In this document: positions 1 through 9,273 of the stretch, in pieces
Layout of the letters: every line of letters starts with the position of its first letter
How positions within the stretch are numbered: position 1 is the stretch's first letter
DNA from: Helicobacter typhlonius
GTDB lineage: Bacteria; Campylobacterota; Campylobacteria; Campylobacterales; Helicobacteraceae
Direction of reading: 5' to 3'
Assembly (NCBI RefSeq): GCF_001460635.1
Contig: NZ_LN907858.1
Span: 682,001-746,000, forward strand
DNA length: 64,000 nt
Translations under genes and position numbers: made by a program
Notes under the pieces: model-generated
What the model saw: only the letters and a program-made list of their open reading frames with translations
What the model was told of the DNA's origin: nothing
The model's database searches: none

Positions 1-230
1 TTCGCACCAAATATAATGCGCTCCTCCTGCGGCTGCCCTATGAATTCTGCTAATCCTGCACGCGCCTCATAAAGAATGCGCCCAGATTCTATGGATAACC
101 TATGTGCGCTCCTTGCAGGACTTGCGCCCACTTCGCATAAAAATTGACTCACCGCATTTACCACGCATTCGGGTTTAGGAAAAGAGGTCGCGGCATTATC
201 AACATAAATCATTGTTTCACTCACATTCAT
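1..230 (-). CDS. Cysteine desulfurase-like class V aminotransferase (N-terminal part, cut by window start)
   Basis: Only the first 76 codons lie in the window; the gene continues past position 1. The translation begins MNVSETMIYVDNAATSFPKP, the N-terminal signature of PLP-dependent class V aminotransferases of the cysteine desulfurase group (DNAATSFPKP), and continues with GASPARSAHRLSIESGRILY, the usual conserved stretch that follows. Family members take sulfur from cysteine or act on related substrates; the substrate cannot be decided without the C-terminal half. ATG at 230 was taken as the start; an in-frame ATG at 212 is possible because the conserved block begins right after it. Neither start has a strong ribosome-binding site. 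Confidence 0.75.
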   Translation of the reverse strand, partial: MNVSETMIYVDNAATSFPKPECVVNAVSQFLCEVGASPARSAHRLSIESGRILYEARAGLAEFIGQPQEERIIFGA

Positions 231-603
231 TCAAACACTCTTATTTTTTTATTAAGGTTTTAGCCACAGCCTTTGGGTAAAATAGAATCTTGTAAGCAAA
301 GGGCTAACTTAGCCTTGAGTTAGAAGCTAAGTTTCATTTAAGATAAAACCTTATCTGCAAAAAAGATTCTAAAATGTATAAAACAGAATCTTATCATATA
401 TAAAAATTATATTTTTCTTTGTTGCTTCAAGGGGGAGGGGATAAAAATATGCAAGTGTGAGCTTATGAACCTGCCACTGCGTGAGAATCGCTCCACTTAT
501 TTTTGCTATCATTTATAGATACCACTCACCCCAACGCTTAAAACTGCTATGGCTACACTCGATTCTATTAGCTTTCAAGGATTTGCTTTGACTAGATTAG
601 AAT
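231..603. other. Non-coding gap between pycB and the aminotransferase gene
   Basis: No convincing reading frame on either strand. It contains an interrupted purine run GGGGGAGGGG (431-440), a weak inverted repeat CTAACT/AGTTAG (304-309 and 318-323) that could form a hairpin downstream of pycB, and several copies of the recurrent word AGAATCT/AGATTCT. I see no RNA gene. Confidence 0.5.
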
Positions 604-2403
604 CTAACCAAGGAGCATAATCGCCACATCACTCCCCACTTGCATACCCTGCGTGGCATAAATTTCCTTTACTACACCATCAATAGGAGAAAGCACCTCA
701 TTCTCCATTTTCATAGCTTCTACAATGGCTAGAGTATCGCCTTGTTTAACTTTATCGCCTACTTTCACTTTAAGTTTTGTAAGTGTGCCGGGCATTGGAG
801 ACTTTGCGTGTCCTGGAGCGGTTGCTTGGGGGAGACTACCACTATTTTGTTTTTTTACTGCCTTCGTTTCTCCCGTGGAGCTTGTGCTTTCAACAAACAC
901 TTCTTTTAACTCACCATCAACGCGTATAAAGAATGGTCGCACCTCATCTGTTTTTTCGCCGCTACCCTCAATTTTAATCGCATAATGCTCTCCATTGACG
1001 ACAATTTCAAATTCTTTAGGTAATTTATCATCGCATCTTTCTTCATAAGATTCTAATGGTTCGGGATTAAGCTTGTTCGCGTTGCGCTCTTTTAAAAAGG
1101 TTTCGGCGATAGCACCAAATATTGCGTAAGAAATCACATCTTGGGGGCTTTTTGCAAACCCCACACTTTCTTTTTTTGCTTTCTTTAATTCAGGTTCTAG
1201 TAAATCCGCTGGGCGCACACTTATCATCTCTTCGCCATCATTTAGCACTTTTTTCACTAGATTTTCGTTGAGTGGCGCAGGTGTGCGTCCATACAGCCCC
1301 CGCACGACATTGCGTGTCTCGGTGGTAATCGTCTTGTAGCGCTCACCCATAAGCACATTGAGCACTGCCTGTGTGCCGACAATCTGGCTAGAGGGTGTAA
1401 CCAAGGGCACATAACCAAAATCTGCGCGAACCTTTGGAATCTCATTCATCACTTCGTCCATTCTATCAAGCGCGTTTTGCTCTTTGAGCTGATTTGCCAT
1501 ATTTGAAATCATACCGCCGGGAATCTGGCTGATAAGCACACGTGTATCAGTTTGATTGTATTGAGATTCAAACTTCTTGTATTTGCGGCGATTCTTGCGT
1601 AAAATCTCCGCTGCGGCTTCCATTTGCGCAATATCAAGCTTTGTATCCCATTTTGTGCCTTTAAGTGTGGCGACCATTGATTGTGTGCAAGGGTGGCTTG
1701 TGCCTTCACTTAAAGCTGAATTTGCTAAATCTAACACATCAACTCCAGCCTCTACTGCTTTCAAATGTGCTCCAAATGCAAATCCAGCGGTAGAATGCGT
1801 ATGTAGGCTAAGGCTCACACCGACTTCGGCTTTCAATGCCTTGACAAGTTCATAAGCAGCAAAAGGTGTGAGTAGTCCCGCCATATCTTTAATAGCGATA
1901 GAATCACAACCCATTTTAACAAGCTCTTTTGCATAGCTTACAAAGTTTTGTATCGTATGCACCGGCGAAGTTGTATAACAAATCGCGCCCTGTGCGTGCT
2001 TGCCATATTTTTTTACGCTTTCAATGGAGGCTTTGAGATTTCTTGAATCATTAAAGGCGTCAAAGATTCTAAAAATATCCATACCTGCTTCACTTGAAAG
2101 CCTTACAAATTCCTCAACCACATCATCAGCATAATGCCGATAGCCGATAAGATTCTGCCCTCGTAAAAGCATTTGCAGTGGCGTTTTAACGCATACTTTT
2201 TTAAATTCATTTAATCGTTCAAAAGGGTCTTCTTTGCAGTAGCGCAGACAAGTATCATAGGTCGCCCCGCCCCATACTTCTAGGCTATAAAATCCAATAG
2301 AATCAAAAATCTTTGCCGCCTCAACGAGGTCTTCTGTGTGCATACGCGTAGCCAAAAGCGATTGATGTCCGTCTCGCAAACTATTTTCTGTGATTTTTAT
2401 CAT
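604..2403 (-). CDS. pycB: Pyruvate carboxylase subunit B / oxaloacetate decarboxylase alpha-type carboxyltransferase with biotin domain
   Basis: A 599-residue two-part enzyme. Residues about 1-280 form an HMGL-like carboxyltransferase barrel (SLRDGHQSLLATRM near residue 8; metal-binding LHTHSTAG near 205); the middle is the conserved PYC/OADA region; the last 75 residues are a biotinyl domain with EAMKMENEV, the biotin-accepting lysine being residue 565. In epsilonproteobacteria this subunit pairs with a separate biotin carboxylase (pycA) to make oxaloacetate from pyruvate; sodium-pump decarboxylases share the fold, but no beta or gamma subunit genes are seen here. Start ATG follows AAGG. The gene is alone, with a gap of more than 370 bp downstream. 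The partner is presumably encoded elsewhere. Confidence 0.9.
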   Translation of the reverse strand: MIKITENSLRDGHQSLLATRMHTEDLVEAAKIFDSIGFYSLEVWGGATYDTCLRYCKEDPFERLNEFKKVCVKTPLQMLLRGQNLIGYRHYADDVVEEFVRLSSEAGMDIFRIFDAFNDSRNLKASIESVKKYGKHAQGAICYTTSPVHTIQNFVSYAKELVKMGCDSIAIKDMAGLLTPFAAYELVKALKAEVGVSLSLHTHSTAGFAFGAHLKAVEAGVDVLDLANSALSEGTSHPCTQSMVATLKGTKWDTKLDIAQMEAAAEILRKNRRKYKKFESQYNQTDTRVLISQIPGGMISNMANQLKEQNALDRMDEVMNEIPKVRADFGYVPLVTPSSQIVGTQAVLNVLMGERYKTITTETRNVVRGLYGRTPAPLNENLVKKVLNDGEEMISVRPADLLEPELKKAKKESVGFAKSPQDVISYAIFGAIAETFLKERNANKLNPEPLESYEERCDDKLPKEFEIVVNGEHYAIKIEGSGEKTDEVRPFFIRVDGELKEVFVESTSSTGETKAVKKQNSGSLPQATAPGHAKSPMPGTLTKLKVKVGDKVKQGDTLAIVEAMKMENEVLSPIDGVVKEIYATQGMQVGSDVAIMLLG

Positions 2404-2471
2404 AAGCCAACCTTATTTTAGAATCTAAAATCAATTCTAGCGCATTTGGCATTACAAAAGGCAAATTTATC

Positions 2472-3212
2472 TTAAGAGATAATCTCATAGGTTAATATTG
2501 TAGCATTTTGTGTAATCACCACATCACTAAGATTGATAAAATCAAAGCGCAGATTCTCTAAATTTTCAAGGCTTTTAATGTTCTTTTGAGCGAGACTTCG
2601 TGCGTATAAGCCACGATAAAATTTCGCATAATGGCTCACTTTCTTGCCATTTTTTAAAAATACGATTTGGTAGTATTGCCTCGCACATTCACATTTATAA
2701 GCCTTTATATATGCTTCAGCGCGCAAATCTAGCACTTCCTCTCCACATAGAATCTTATCAATTTTAGCTTTTAAATCTTTATAGAGATTTTTTAAGCTAA
2801 AAGCTCCTACACCTTTGCCTTGATGAAGGTTGTAATATGGCAAAGGCTCATCTGCCCTCACTGCACCAAAAAGATTACTAAAAATATACAAATTTTCACG
2901 CACATAGCTTTGCGCTTTAGAATCTAGGCTTTCAAAATCAAGGGCTTTATACCCCACGCCACTATAAAGCCTAATCGCTTCTATTTTTGGGGAAGCAAAG
3001 AGATTTTGCGAAAGAGCCAAATCGTGCATATCAAGAATCTTACTCCCAAAAAGTGAAGCTATTTCACTCTCGCTTGCAGTTTGCAAAAATGTTATATACT
3101 CACGCACTGCTTTAGAATCTAGTATGTGAGATAATGCATTATGCGAAGTCTTTGTTGTATTTTGAGGCTTATTTTTGCCCTCACTTGGGCTAAAGAGGAT
3201 TTTTATACTCAT
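2472..3212 (-). CDS. yaaA: YaaA-family peroxide stress / DNA-binding protein
   Basis: 246 residues, the usual length of the YaaA (UPF0246, formerly DUF328) family. The N-terminus MSIKILFSPSEGK matches the family start (I-L-hydrophobic-SPAK/SPSEGK), and the C-terminal part carries the conserved HYAKFYRGLYAR-like segment. E. coli YaaA lowers free iron and limits oxidative DNA damage during peroxide stress, and the fold binds DNA. It starts 6 bp after the lipoprotein gene upstream, so the two are probably co-transcribed. No SD stands out before the ATG, which lies in an AT-rich junction. Confidence 0.85.
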   Translation of the reverse strand: MSIKILFSPSEGKNKPQNTTKTSHNALSHILDSKAVREYITFLQTASESEIASLFGSKILDMHDLALSQNLFASPKIEAIRLYSGVGYKALDFESLDSKAQSYVRENLYIFSNLFGAVRADEPLPYYNLHQGKGVGAFSLKNLYKDLKAKIDKILCGEEVLDLRAEAYIKAYKCECARQYYQIVFLKNGKKVSHYAKFYRGLYARSLAQKNIKSLENLENLRFDFINLSDVVITQNATILTYEIIS

Positions 3213-3218
3213 TTTTTA

Positions 3219-4517
3219 TTATAATCCAAACAAATACGCATAAGGCGAAGAAGGATTGACAAAAGATTTTAAGTCCTTATATGGTATATGAAGTTCTATT
3301 TCTCCATAAACATAAGGAGCAATCTCATAAATATGCCATACAAATTTTATACCTTGAGATGTAACAAAAAAAGTCTGTGGCAATGCTTTCAGCGGCAAAG
3401 TCTCCTCAAAAAGTTTCTCCTTATATTCTGGCGTCTCTAGTTTTTGAGTAAGCATTTGCAAAAGTGTATTTTTATTTTTCTCATCTAAAAGAAACAAATC
3501 CTCTAATTTGCTTGATAATCTTTCGCCATTTTGCAAAGAATAGCTTTCCATTGTTGTGCTATGAACCCCGTGTGCTCCTCCCTCATACACATAAGAAAAT
3601 TTCTGTAATGATACAATATGTGAATCTATAAATTCTACACTATACATTTTTGCATATTCTGCATCAAATTGCTCTTTTTCTTGGTTATATGCCTTAAAAT
3701 CCTGCTTTGCTAGATATTGAAGCTGCTTTTGTAGCTCCGACACATCTTTTGCCCCATCTGCAAGTTGCGCATTAAGCTTTTCTACGATGTGAGATTCAAG
3801 TTTGGGATTATATGAGGGCAAAATAATAGGTTTTCTGTAAGTAGATTCAAATGAAATAACTTGCCCATCTAGCTTTTTGGTAGAATGTGTATAGTATTCT
3901 TGTGTGAAAGTTACCACATTTAAGGGCAAAGAGTCGTCTTGAATAAAGCTAAATTTCTCTCCTTTAAAATAACTTTTTTGATGCCAAAATAGCCTATCGC
4001 CGCGAGGATTATCATCTTCCCATACACCACTTACCTTTAAAAATCCTTTTTCATCTTTACTAAAAGTAATCTTTTGAGCATCAAGTGATGATATAAAATG
4101 TTCATTGTCTCCCATTGCTTCATTCCACACATTTGGCAAAGTAATAGCAATCATTAAAGGAAAATCTTTGCTATTTTGCTTTAAATAAACTACTCTTCCT
4201 TTTTCAGGGTCATTTTCTATATTCTCTATGCTAGATTCTATATCTATATCACGCTTTTTATCCTCCCATATAGATAAATACCCTACTTGCTCCTTATCGC
4301 CTACCTTGCCTTTAAGCACATAAAAAGCCGTGCTATTTTCTTGTAATCCTAGCAGCTCTCGCGCAGAGGCAGAATCTTGTGCAATATCTTGCCCTTGAGC
4401 CTTGCTCTCTTGCGTTTGTTCTTGAGTAGATTGCTTCTTTTGAGAATCTTTAGAATCTCCACAGCCTAACATTATCGCACACAATACCAATAATGCACAT
4501 TTCCTCATCTTTGCCAT
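3219..4517 (-). CDS. Exported lipoprotein with DUF3298/RsiV-like domain
   Basis: 432 residues. The first 20 form a lipoprotein signal ending in a lipobox (CAIMLGCGDSKD), followed by a Gln/Ser-rich linker to about residue 55. The C-terminal third holds the GGAHGVHSTTMESYSLQNGE pattern typical of DUF3298, often paired with DUF4163 and found in RsiV-like and PdaC-like periplasmic proteins. It is therefore probably anchored to a membrane and faces the periplasm; no catalytic role can be read from the sequence. AAGGAGC precedes the ATG at good spacing. Specific function unknown. Confidence 0.7.
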   Translation of the reverse strand: MAKMRKCALLVLCAIMLGCGDSKDSQKKQSTQEQTQESKAQGQDIAQDSASARELLGLQENSTAFYVLKGKVGDKEQVGYLSIWEDKKRDIDIESSIENIENDPEKGRVVYLKQNSKDFPLMIAITLPNVWNEAMGDNEHFISSLDAQKITFSKDEKGFLKVSGVWEDDNPRGDRLFWHQKSYFKGEKFSFIQDDSLPLNVVTFTQEYYTHSTKKLDGQVISFESTYRKPIILPSYNPKLESHIVEKLNAQLADGAKDVSELQKQLQYLAKQDFKAYNQEKEQFDAEYAKMYSVEFIDSHIVSLQKFSYVYEGGAHGVHSTTMESYSLQNGERLSSKLEDLFLLDEKNKNTLLQMLTQKLETPEYKEKLFEETLPLKALPQTFFVTSQGIKFVWHIYEIAPYVYGEIELHIPYKDLKSFVNPSSPYAYLFGL

Positions 4518-4568
4518 TTTTTGCTCCTTTTTGTGAAAATTTTAAGGGAAGATTTTGCAAATAAGAAT

Positions 4569-4943
4569 CTACCAACTTATCGCGTGACAGCTCACACAGG
4601 CAGTTAAGATTCTCCCATATACATCAGCACTTTTTAACATATCATTTTGTTTGATGAATTTCTCCATAAGATCAATATTTTCGCTCGTCCTACTTACGAT
4701 GATATTTGCTACATTCATATCGCGCCTTTGATTCAAATACACATTTGAATCTATACGCACCAGCTGCTTGTTGAGTTCTTTTAGCTCATTTAGTCCTGCA
4801 TCAATCCATTCTTTTTTATTATACAAAAACCCTCTTTGCATTTGTTCCATTGCATATTCCATATTTTGCATTAGTTGCGTCATTTGATTGCTCTTAGCAA
4901 ATACACCAACATAGCACAAAGCCAATATTAAAAATATTTTCAT
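4569..4943 (-). CDS. Small periplasmic class II-like cytochrome c with C-terminal haem site
   Basis: 124 residues with a cleavable signal peptide (MKIFLILALCYVGVFA) and a helical body. A single haem-binding motif CVSCH lies only three residues from the end (ACVSCHAISW). One CXXCH at the extreme C-terminus after a predicted helical bundle is the layout of cytochrome c'/c556-type (class II) cytochromes; this assignment is by architecture, not by a recognised orthologue. Such proteins carry electrons or bind small gases in the periplasm. GGAGG precedes the ATG. It lies 21 bp downstream of yggS on the same strand. Confidence 0.65.
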   Translation of the reverse strand: MKIFLILALCYVGVFAKSNQMTQLMQNMEYAMEQMQRGFLYNKKEWIDAGLNELKELNKQLVRIDSNVYLNQRRDMNVANIIVSRTSENIDLMEKFIKQNDMLKSADVYGRILTACVSCHAISW

Positions 4944-4964
4944 TTTTTCCTCCTTTGCTTGGGA

Positions 4965-5624
4965 TTATTCAAATAGCTTTGAACCAATCCGCACGAGATT
5001 TGCTCCATAAGCAATAGCTATTTCAAAATCCCCGCTCATACCCATAGAGAGAATCTTTGCCCCTCTCTCTTGCACCTTATCAAACACATCACGAGTAAGC
5101 TTAAAACTCTTTTCAATATCAGCCCTTTTATCGCTATGTGCGCCAATACTCATTATGCCCTCAAGCTTGATGTTTGGGCAAGTGGCACATATTTGCTCAT
5201 ATATTTCTTTAGCAGATTCTATGCTCACACCACTTTTAGTTGTCTCATTTGCAGCATTAACTTGAAGCAATGCCCTTATTTTTTGCTCCCCTAATCGTTT
5301 CTGCAAAGCAAGGGCGAGTTTTATAGAATCTAAGCTATGCAAAAGCGCAGGCTTCAAAGAAAGAAGTGTATTGATTTTGTTTTCCTGCAAATTCCCAATA
5401 AAATGCCACTCCAAAGGCAAATCATCTAAAGATTCAATTTTTGCGCGTAAATCCTGCACTTTATTCTCACCAAACGCCCTTTGTCCGCATTCATAAAGAG
5501 CGCGTATTTGCTCCGTGCTTTGATACTTGCTTACGGCAACAAGTGAGATGATTTGATGAGGACTATAAGCGAGTCTAGCCCTTTCGATTCTACGCAAAAT
5601 GCGTTCAAGATTTAAAGCTAACAT
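4965..5624 (-). CDS. yggS: YggS/PROSC family pyridoxal-5'-phosphate homeostasis protein
   Basis: 219 residues, the normal length for this single-domain alanine-racemase-like barrel. LVAVSKYQS places the PLP-binding lysine at residue 33, and GENKVQDLRAKIESL, WHFIGNLQENK and the C-terminal SMGMSGDFEIAIAYGA are conserved family blocks. The family binds PLP without known catalysis and buffers vitamin B6 and amino-acid pools. It lies 9 bp after rseP on the same strand, in a run pgsA-rseP-yggS-cytochrome that is probably one transcript. Confidence 0.9.
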   Translation of the reverse strand: MLALNLERILRRIERARLAYSPHQIISLVAVSKYQSTEQIRALYECGQRAFGENKVQDLRAKIESLDDLPLEWHFIGNLQENKINTLLSLKPALLHSLDSIKLALALQKRLGEQKIRALLQVNAANETTKSGVSIESAKEIYEQICATCPNIKLEGIMSIGAHSDKRADIEKSFKLTRDVFDKVQERGAKILSMGMSGDFEIAIAYGANLVRIGSKLFE

Positions 5625-5633
5625 ATTCTTTCC

Positions 5634-6689
5634 TTATGACAATAAACGGAAAATATCATTATACAATCCTAAAAACATTAAAGCCAAAAGTATTGCCCAC
5701 CCACACAATGTAAGATAATACGCAACATTTTCACTCGGTGGCTTCCTCATAATAATTTCATAACAATTAAATATAATATGTCCTCCATCTAGTGCGGGGA
5801 TTGGCAGGAGATTAAGAATCCCTAGATTCACTGAAATAAGAGCAGTAAGCCAAAAAAGTATTACCCAACCCTCTTGGGAAGCTGAACCTATTACAGACAC
5901 TATACTCACAACACCACCCACTTCACTACTTGGCACGACACCACTTATAAGCTTTACAATTCCTTGAGCAATAAGCGTACTTGCCTTAAGCGTTTCCTCA
6001 AAACCATACCTTATGCTCTCCCAGCCACGATAGCTCACTTTACCTACAGCATTAGCACTTGCTATACCAATTACACGCCGAGTAATGTCTTCACCAAAAA
6101 TATTTTTTGCTTCTTTTTCTATCGGAGTGAGATGAAGGTTAAAAATTTGTGAAGGAGCTCGCTCAATGCTTATAAGTAATTCTCCACTTGAAGAAAGAAT
6201 TATAGAATCTAACTCCTCCCAAGTTTTAATCTCTTCATCATTTATACTTAAGATTCTATCCCCTGCTTTGATACCAGCTAAGTAGGCAGGGTAGTTTTCC
6301 TTAACTTCTCCTATCACAGGCAAAAGGCTTAATTTTCCACCTAAACCTACCGCCATATAGAGAAAAAAGGCAAGGAGTAGGTTAAATAATGGTCCTGCCA
6401 ACAAAATTGCAATGCGTTGATATGGATTCTTGCTTAAATATGAATCTGCCTCATAATTATGTGCTTTTGGATTAGCGTCATCTTGTCCTTTTAATTTCAC
6501 ATAGCCGCCAAGAGGGATAAGTGAGAGAGCATATTGTGTATTGCCTTTGTAAAAACTCGCTATTTTCTTACCAAAGCCTATGCTAAAGACTTCCACACTT
6601 ACACCGCACATACGCGCTACAATAAAATGTCCTAGCTCGTGAAAGAAAACAAGAAAAGATAAGATAAATAATGCGATAAGGACATTCAT
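5634..6689 (-). CDS. rseP: RseP-type site-2 intramembrane zinc protease
   Basis: 351 residues. The first membrane segment carries the zinc motif HELGH (residues 17-21); a PDZ domain occupies the middle (about 125-190, with AGIKAGDRILSINDEEI); a later segment holds NLLPIPALDGGH, the third zinc ligand motif (LDG). This order is diagnostic for RIP metalloproteases, which cut membrane-spanning regulators and leftover signal peptides in the inner membrane. It follows pgsA by 3 bp, as is common in Helicobacter. Its substrate cannot be told from this window. Confidence 0.93.
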   Translation of the reverse strand: MNVLIALFILSFLVFFHELGHFIVARMCGVSVEVFSIGFGKKIASFYKGNTQYALSLIPLGGYVKLKGQDDANPKAHNYEADSYLSKNPYQRIAILLAGPLFNLLLAFFLYMAVGLGGKLSLLPVIGEVKENYPAYLAGIKAGDRILSINDEEIKTWEELDSIILSSSGELLISIERAPSQIFNLHLTPIEKEAKNIFGEDITRRVIGIASANAVGKVSYRGWESIRYGFEETLKASTLIAQGIVKLISGVVPSSEVGGVVSIVSVIGSASQEGWVILFWLTALISVNLGILNLLPIPALDGGHIIFNCYEIIMRKPPSENVAYYLTLCGWAILLALMFLGLYNDIFRLLS

Positions 6690-6692
6690 CTT

Positions 6693-7232
6693 TTATAGAC
6701 TCTTCATATATTTAATTGTGTAATCAGCCCCAGAATATAAAGTCAATACTACTGCAATCCATAATAATATCTCGCCACCGGGGAAAAAATCTGCCAATAA
6801 AAATGCGATTGCGGTAATTTGTGCACCTGTTTTATATTTGCCACTTCTACTTGCTGCCACACTTGCGCCACTTCCTGCCACCATTACGCGCAATCCAGTA
6901 ATAAAAAATTCTCGTGATAAAATCAAAAATACTGCCCAAGGAGATGTCCTATCTAAAATTAAAAGAGCAATAAAAGCAGAAAGAATAAGCATTTTGTCTG
7001 CTAATGGGTCAAAAACTTCCCCAAAGCGCGAGTGAAAATTGTATCTACGCGCAATATAACCATCAAAAAAGTCGGTAAAACTCGCTATGCAAAAAATAAG
7101 GCAAGTAAGGTAATTTACCCAGCTTTTATCCACATAATCTGGTAAAATCATATCATAGTGCAAAGCCACAAAAAGCAATAAAACCGCCAAAAAAATGCGT
7201 GATAGGCTTAGAAAATTAGGGATATGCTTCAC
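6693..7232 (-). CDS. pgsA: CDP-diacylglycerol-glycerol-3-phosphate 3-phosphatidyltransferase
   Basis: 179 residues, integral membrane. The CDP-alcohol phosphatidyltransferase signature DGx2ARx8Gx3Dx3D is complete (from DGYIARRYNF to FDPLAD). It makes phosphatidylglycerol-phosphate, the first committed step to phosphatidylglycerol and cardiolipin. The start is a GTG (7232), preceded by AAAGG; no in-frame ATG lies nearby. It is the first gene of the minus-strand run ending at the small cytochrome and is divergent from corA. Confidence 0.92.
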   Translation of the reverse strand: MKHIPNFLSLSRIFLAVLLLFVALHYDMILPDYVDKSWVNYLTCLIFCIASFTDFFDGYIARRYNFHSRFGEVFDPLADKMLILSAFIALLILDRTSPWAVFLILSREFFITGLRVMVAGSGASVAASRSGKYKTGAQITAIAFLLADFFPGGEILLWIAVVLTLYSGADYTIKYMKSL

Positions 7233-7384
7233 TTTTTACCTTTTAAAGACTTTCTATGTAGTATTAGGGCGAGATTCTACAACGGATTATTTAACTTACT
7301 TACAAAACTTGCCTAACTTATGCAAACTTGAGCGAGTTTTTGATACAATCACATATTAGTAAGTGTGAGTTTAAGGAGGCAGGA

Positions 7385-8353
7385 ATGATTAATATTTTCA
7401 TTAGACGCAATGGGCTGATTATGCGCGAAAGTCTGCATTTGAGCGATGAAAAAGTGAGGATGCTCCACGAGCACGATAAGATTCTATGGATAGATTTGTT
7501 TCACCCTTCACCTGATGAGGTGCATTATATCTCAAATACTTACAACATAGAAGTCCCCAGCAAAGAGGAGCGAGAAGAAATCGAGCAGTCAGCGAGATAT
7601 TGGGAGGATAGCAGGACGATAACAATTAATACCTATTTCCTTGTCCGCTCTATTGAATCTGAGTTACTCAATGAAACCATTACATTTTTGCTTTGTAAAA
7701 ATATTCTCTTAACAATTCGTTATAGTGAATTTAAGGTTTTTGATGAGATTCAAGACATCGTTCTTGCCACTCCCAAAGTCTTTGAAGATGGCTTTGACTT
7801 GCTCGGTAAAATTTTTGAAATCCGCGTTGAGAAAGATGCTGACTTGCTCGAAAGTGTAGCTAAAAATACACGCGCTATGCGTAAAAAGGTCTTTAACTCT
7901 CATGTAATCAATTACGAGGAAATGCTTGAGGAGCTTTCATCTTTGCAAGAAGTCAATATGAGCGTGCGGGATTCACTCTTTGATAAAAGGCGTGCAATTA
8001 CTGCTGTGCTTAAAAGCGATAAGGCGGATACTGATGTGAAAAAAAATATTACAATTGTGCTAAAGGACCTAAACTCGCTTGTAGAATTTACCACTGCGAA
8101 TATGCACGCGCTTGATAATATTCAAACGATCCTTACAAACCAAATCAATATTGAGCAAAATAAAACTATTAAGCTTTTCACGGTGGTAACGGTTGCGATG
8201 ATGCCTCCAACGCTTATTGGCACAATCTATGGGATGAACTTTGATAATATGCCCGAACTGCATTGGGACTTCTCCTATCCTGTGGTGTTGATTATTATGA
8301 TACTTTCCACGATTTTCCCTATTATCTACTTTAAGAAAAAAGGCTGGATTTAA
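7385..8353 (+). CDS. corA: CorA-family magnesium/divalent cation channel
   Basis: 322 residues from the ATG at 7385, which has a near-perfect ribosome-binding site (AAGGAGG, 7373-7379, five bases before the ATG). An upstream ATG at 7328 would add 19 residues but overlaps that site and is less likely. The protein has a long soluble, helical N-terminal part and two C-terminal membrane helices joined by the hallmark IYGMNF, ending in KKKGWI as H. pylori CorA does. It imports Mg2+ and possibly Ni2+ or Co2+. The stop overlaps the terC start (TAATG), so the two are translationally coupled. Confidence 0.93.
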   Translation: MINIFIRRNGLIMRESLHLSDEKVRMLHEHDKILWIDLFHPSPDEVHYISNTYNIEVPSKEEREEIEQSARYWEDSRTITINTYFLVRSIESELLNETITFLLCKNILLTIRYSEFKVFDEIQDIVLATPKVFEDGFDLLGKIFEIRVEKDADLLESVAKNTRAMRKKVFNSHVINYEEMLEELSSLQEVNMSVRDSLFDKRRAITAVLKSDKADTDVKKNITIVLKDLNSLVEFTTANMHALDNIQTILTNQINIEQNKTIKLFTVVTVAMMPPTLIGTIYGMNFDNMPELHWDFSYPVVLIIMILSTIFPIIYFKKKGWI

Positions 8354-9087
8354 TGTTTTTTTCTATGTTTGGCTGGGTGAGTGATGTTAATGCGTGGATT
8401 GCACTTGGCACACTTGTCTTTTTAGAGATTGTGCTCGGCATTGATAATCTTATCTTTCTTGCGATTGTTATTGCGCGTCTGCCAGAATCCCAACGCGAAA
8501 GGGCTAGAATCTTTGGCATAAGCCTTGCTATGCTTTCGCGCATTGCTTTGCTTGTAGGGCTTTTTTGGGTAATGAAGCTCAATAATACGCTTTTTCATAT
8601 AGGCGATTTTGCAGTGAGTGGGCGAGACATTGTGCTTTTTTTGGGTGGTGTATTTTTGATTTATAAAGCCACAAGTGAGATTCACCAAATGAGTGAGCAG
8701 GATTCTAAAGAAGATGAAAATATGCAAACAAGACATATTTCGTTTGGCTTTGCGATTGTGCAGATTATGGTGCTTGATATTATATTTTCACTTGATTCTG
8801 TGGTTACCGCGGTGGGTATGGTGGATATTTTGCCTGTGATGATACTTGCCATTGTTATAAGTGTGTGTGTAATGCTTTTTGCCTCTAAGGGCATTTCGCA
8901 TTTTATAGAATCTTATCCTAGCATCAAAACTTTGGCTTTGTCGTTTTTGATTTTGGTGGGTGTAACGCTCGTAGCCGACAGCGCACATTTTCATATACCT
9001 AGAGGATATATTTACTTTGCGATTATTTTCTCCCTTAGCGTTGAGCTGATAAATATTTATATTAGGGGGAGGAATTCTGAGAAATGA
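8353..9087 (+). CDS. TerC-family integral membrane protein
   Basis: 244 residues with about seven hydrophobic segments. The acidic membrane motifs of the TerC family are present: VLGIDNLIF near residue 27 and LDIIFSLDSVVTAVGM in the second half. TerC relatives export metals such as manganese, often serving metal loading of secreted proteins; the name comes from tellurite resistance, which need not apply. One base overlaps the corA stop, which suggests a shared role in cation balance. A 186-bp gap with no evident feature follows. Confidence 0.88.
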   Translation: MFFSMFGWVSDVNAWIALGTLVFLEIVLGIDNLIFLAIVIARLPESQRERARIFGISLAMLSRIALLVGLFWVMKLNNTLFHIGDFAVSGRDIVLFLGGVFLIYKATSEIHQMSEQDSKEDENMQTRHISFGFAIVQIMVLDIIFSLDSVVTAVGMVDILPVMILAIVISVCVMLFASKGISHFIESYPSIKTLALSFLILVGVTLVADSAHFHIPRGYIYFAIIFSLSVELINIYIRGRNSEK

Positions 9088-9273
9088 TAGAATCTAGTTT
9101 GGACCCCCTCTTAAAAATAAAGATACATTCTTTGCCTACCAGATTCTAATCATTTCTTTCTAAAAGTAGTTTTACTCGTGGATTTTGTATTTTTGAATCC
9201 TAGTGTTTAGGCGGGGTAGGGCTGTTATGCTCGTTGCAGAGTTTTAAAGCTACTTATGCACACTTGCAATCCT

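Noticed and set aside
431-440. GGGGGAGGGG as an eighth contingency tract
   Set aside because: Interrupted by A and not within or next to a start codon of any gene; unlikely to slip.
1577-1855. Long antisense frame in pycB, like many other antisense frames in this window
   Set aside because: Opposite a clear gene, with no ribosome-binding site or domain; a shadow of codon usage.
7328-7384. Longer N-terminus of CorA
   Set aside because: The strong ribosome-binding site at 7373-7379 and homology with H. pylori CorA fit ATG 7385.
8422-8736. 104-codon minus frame inside terC
   Set aside because: Antisense to a well-supported membrane protein; composition not protein-like.
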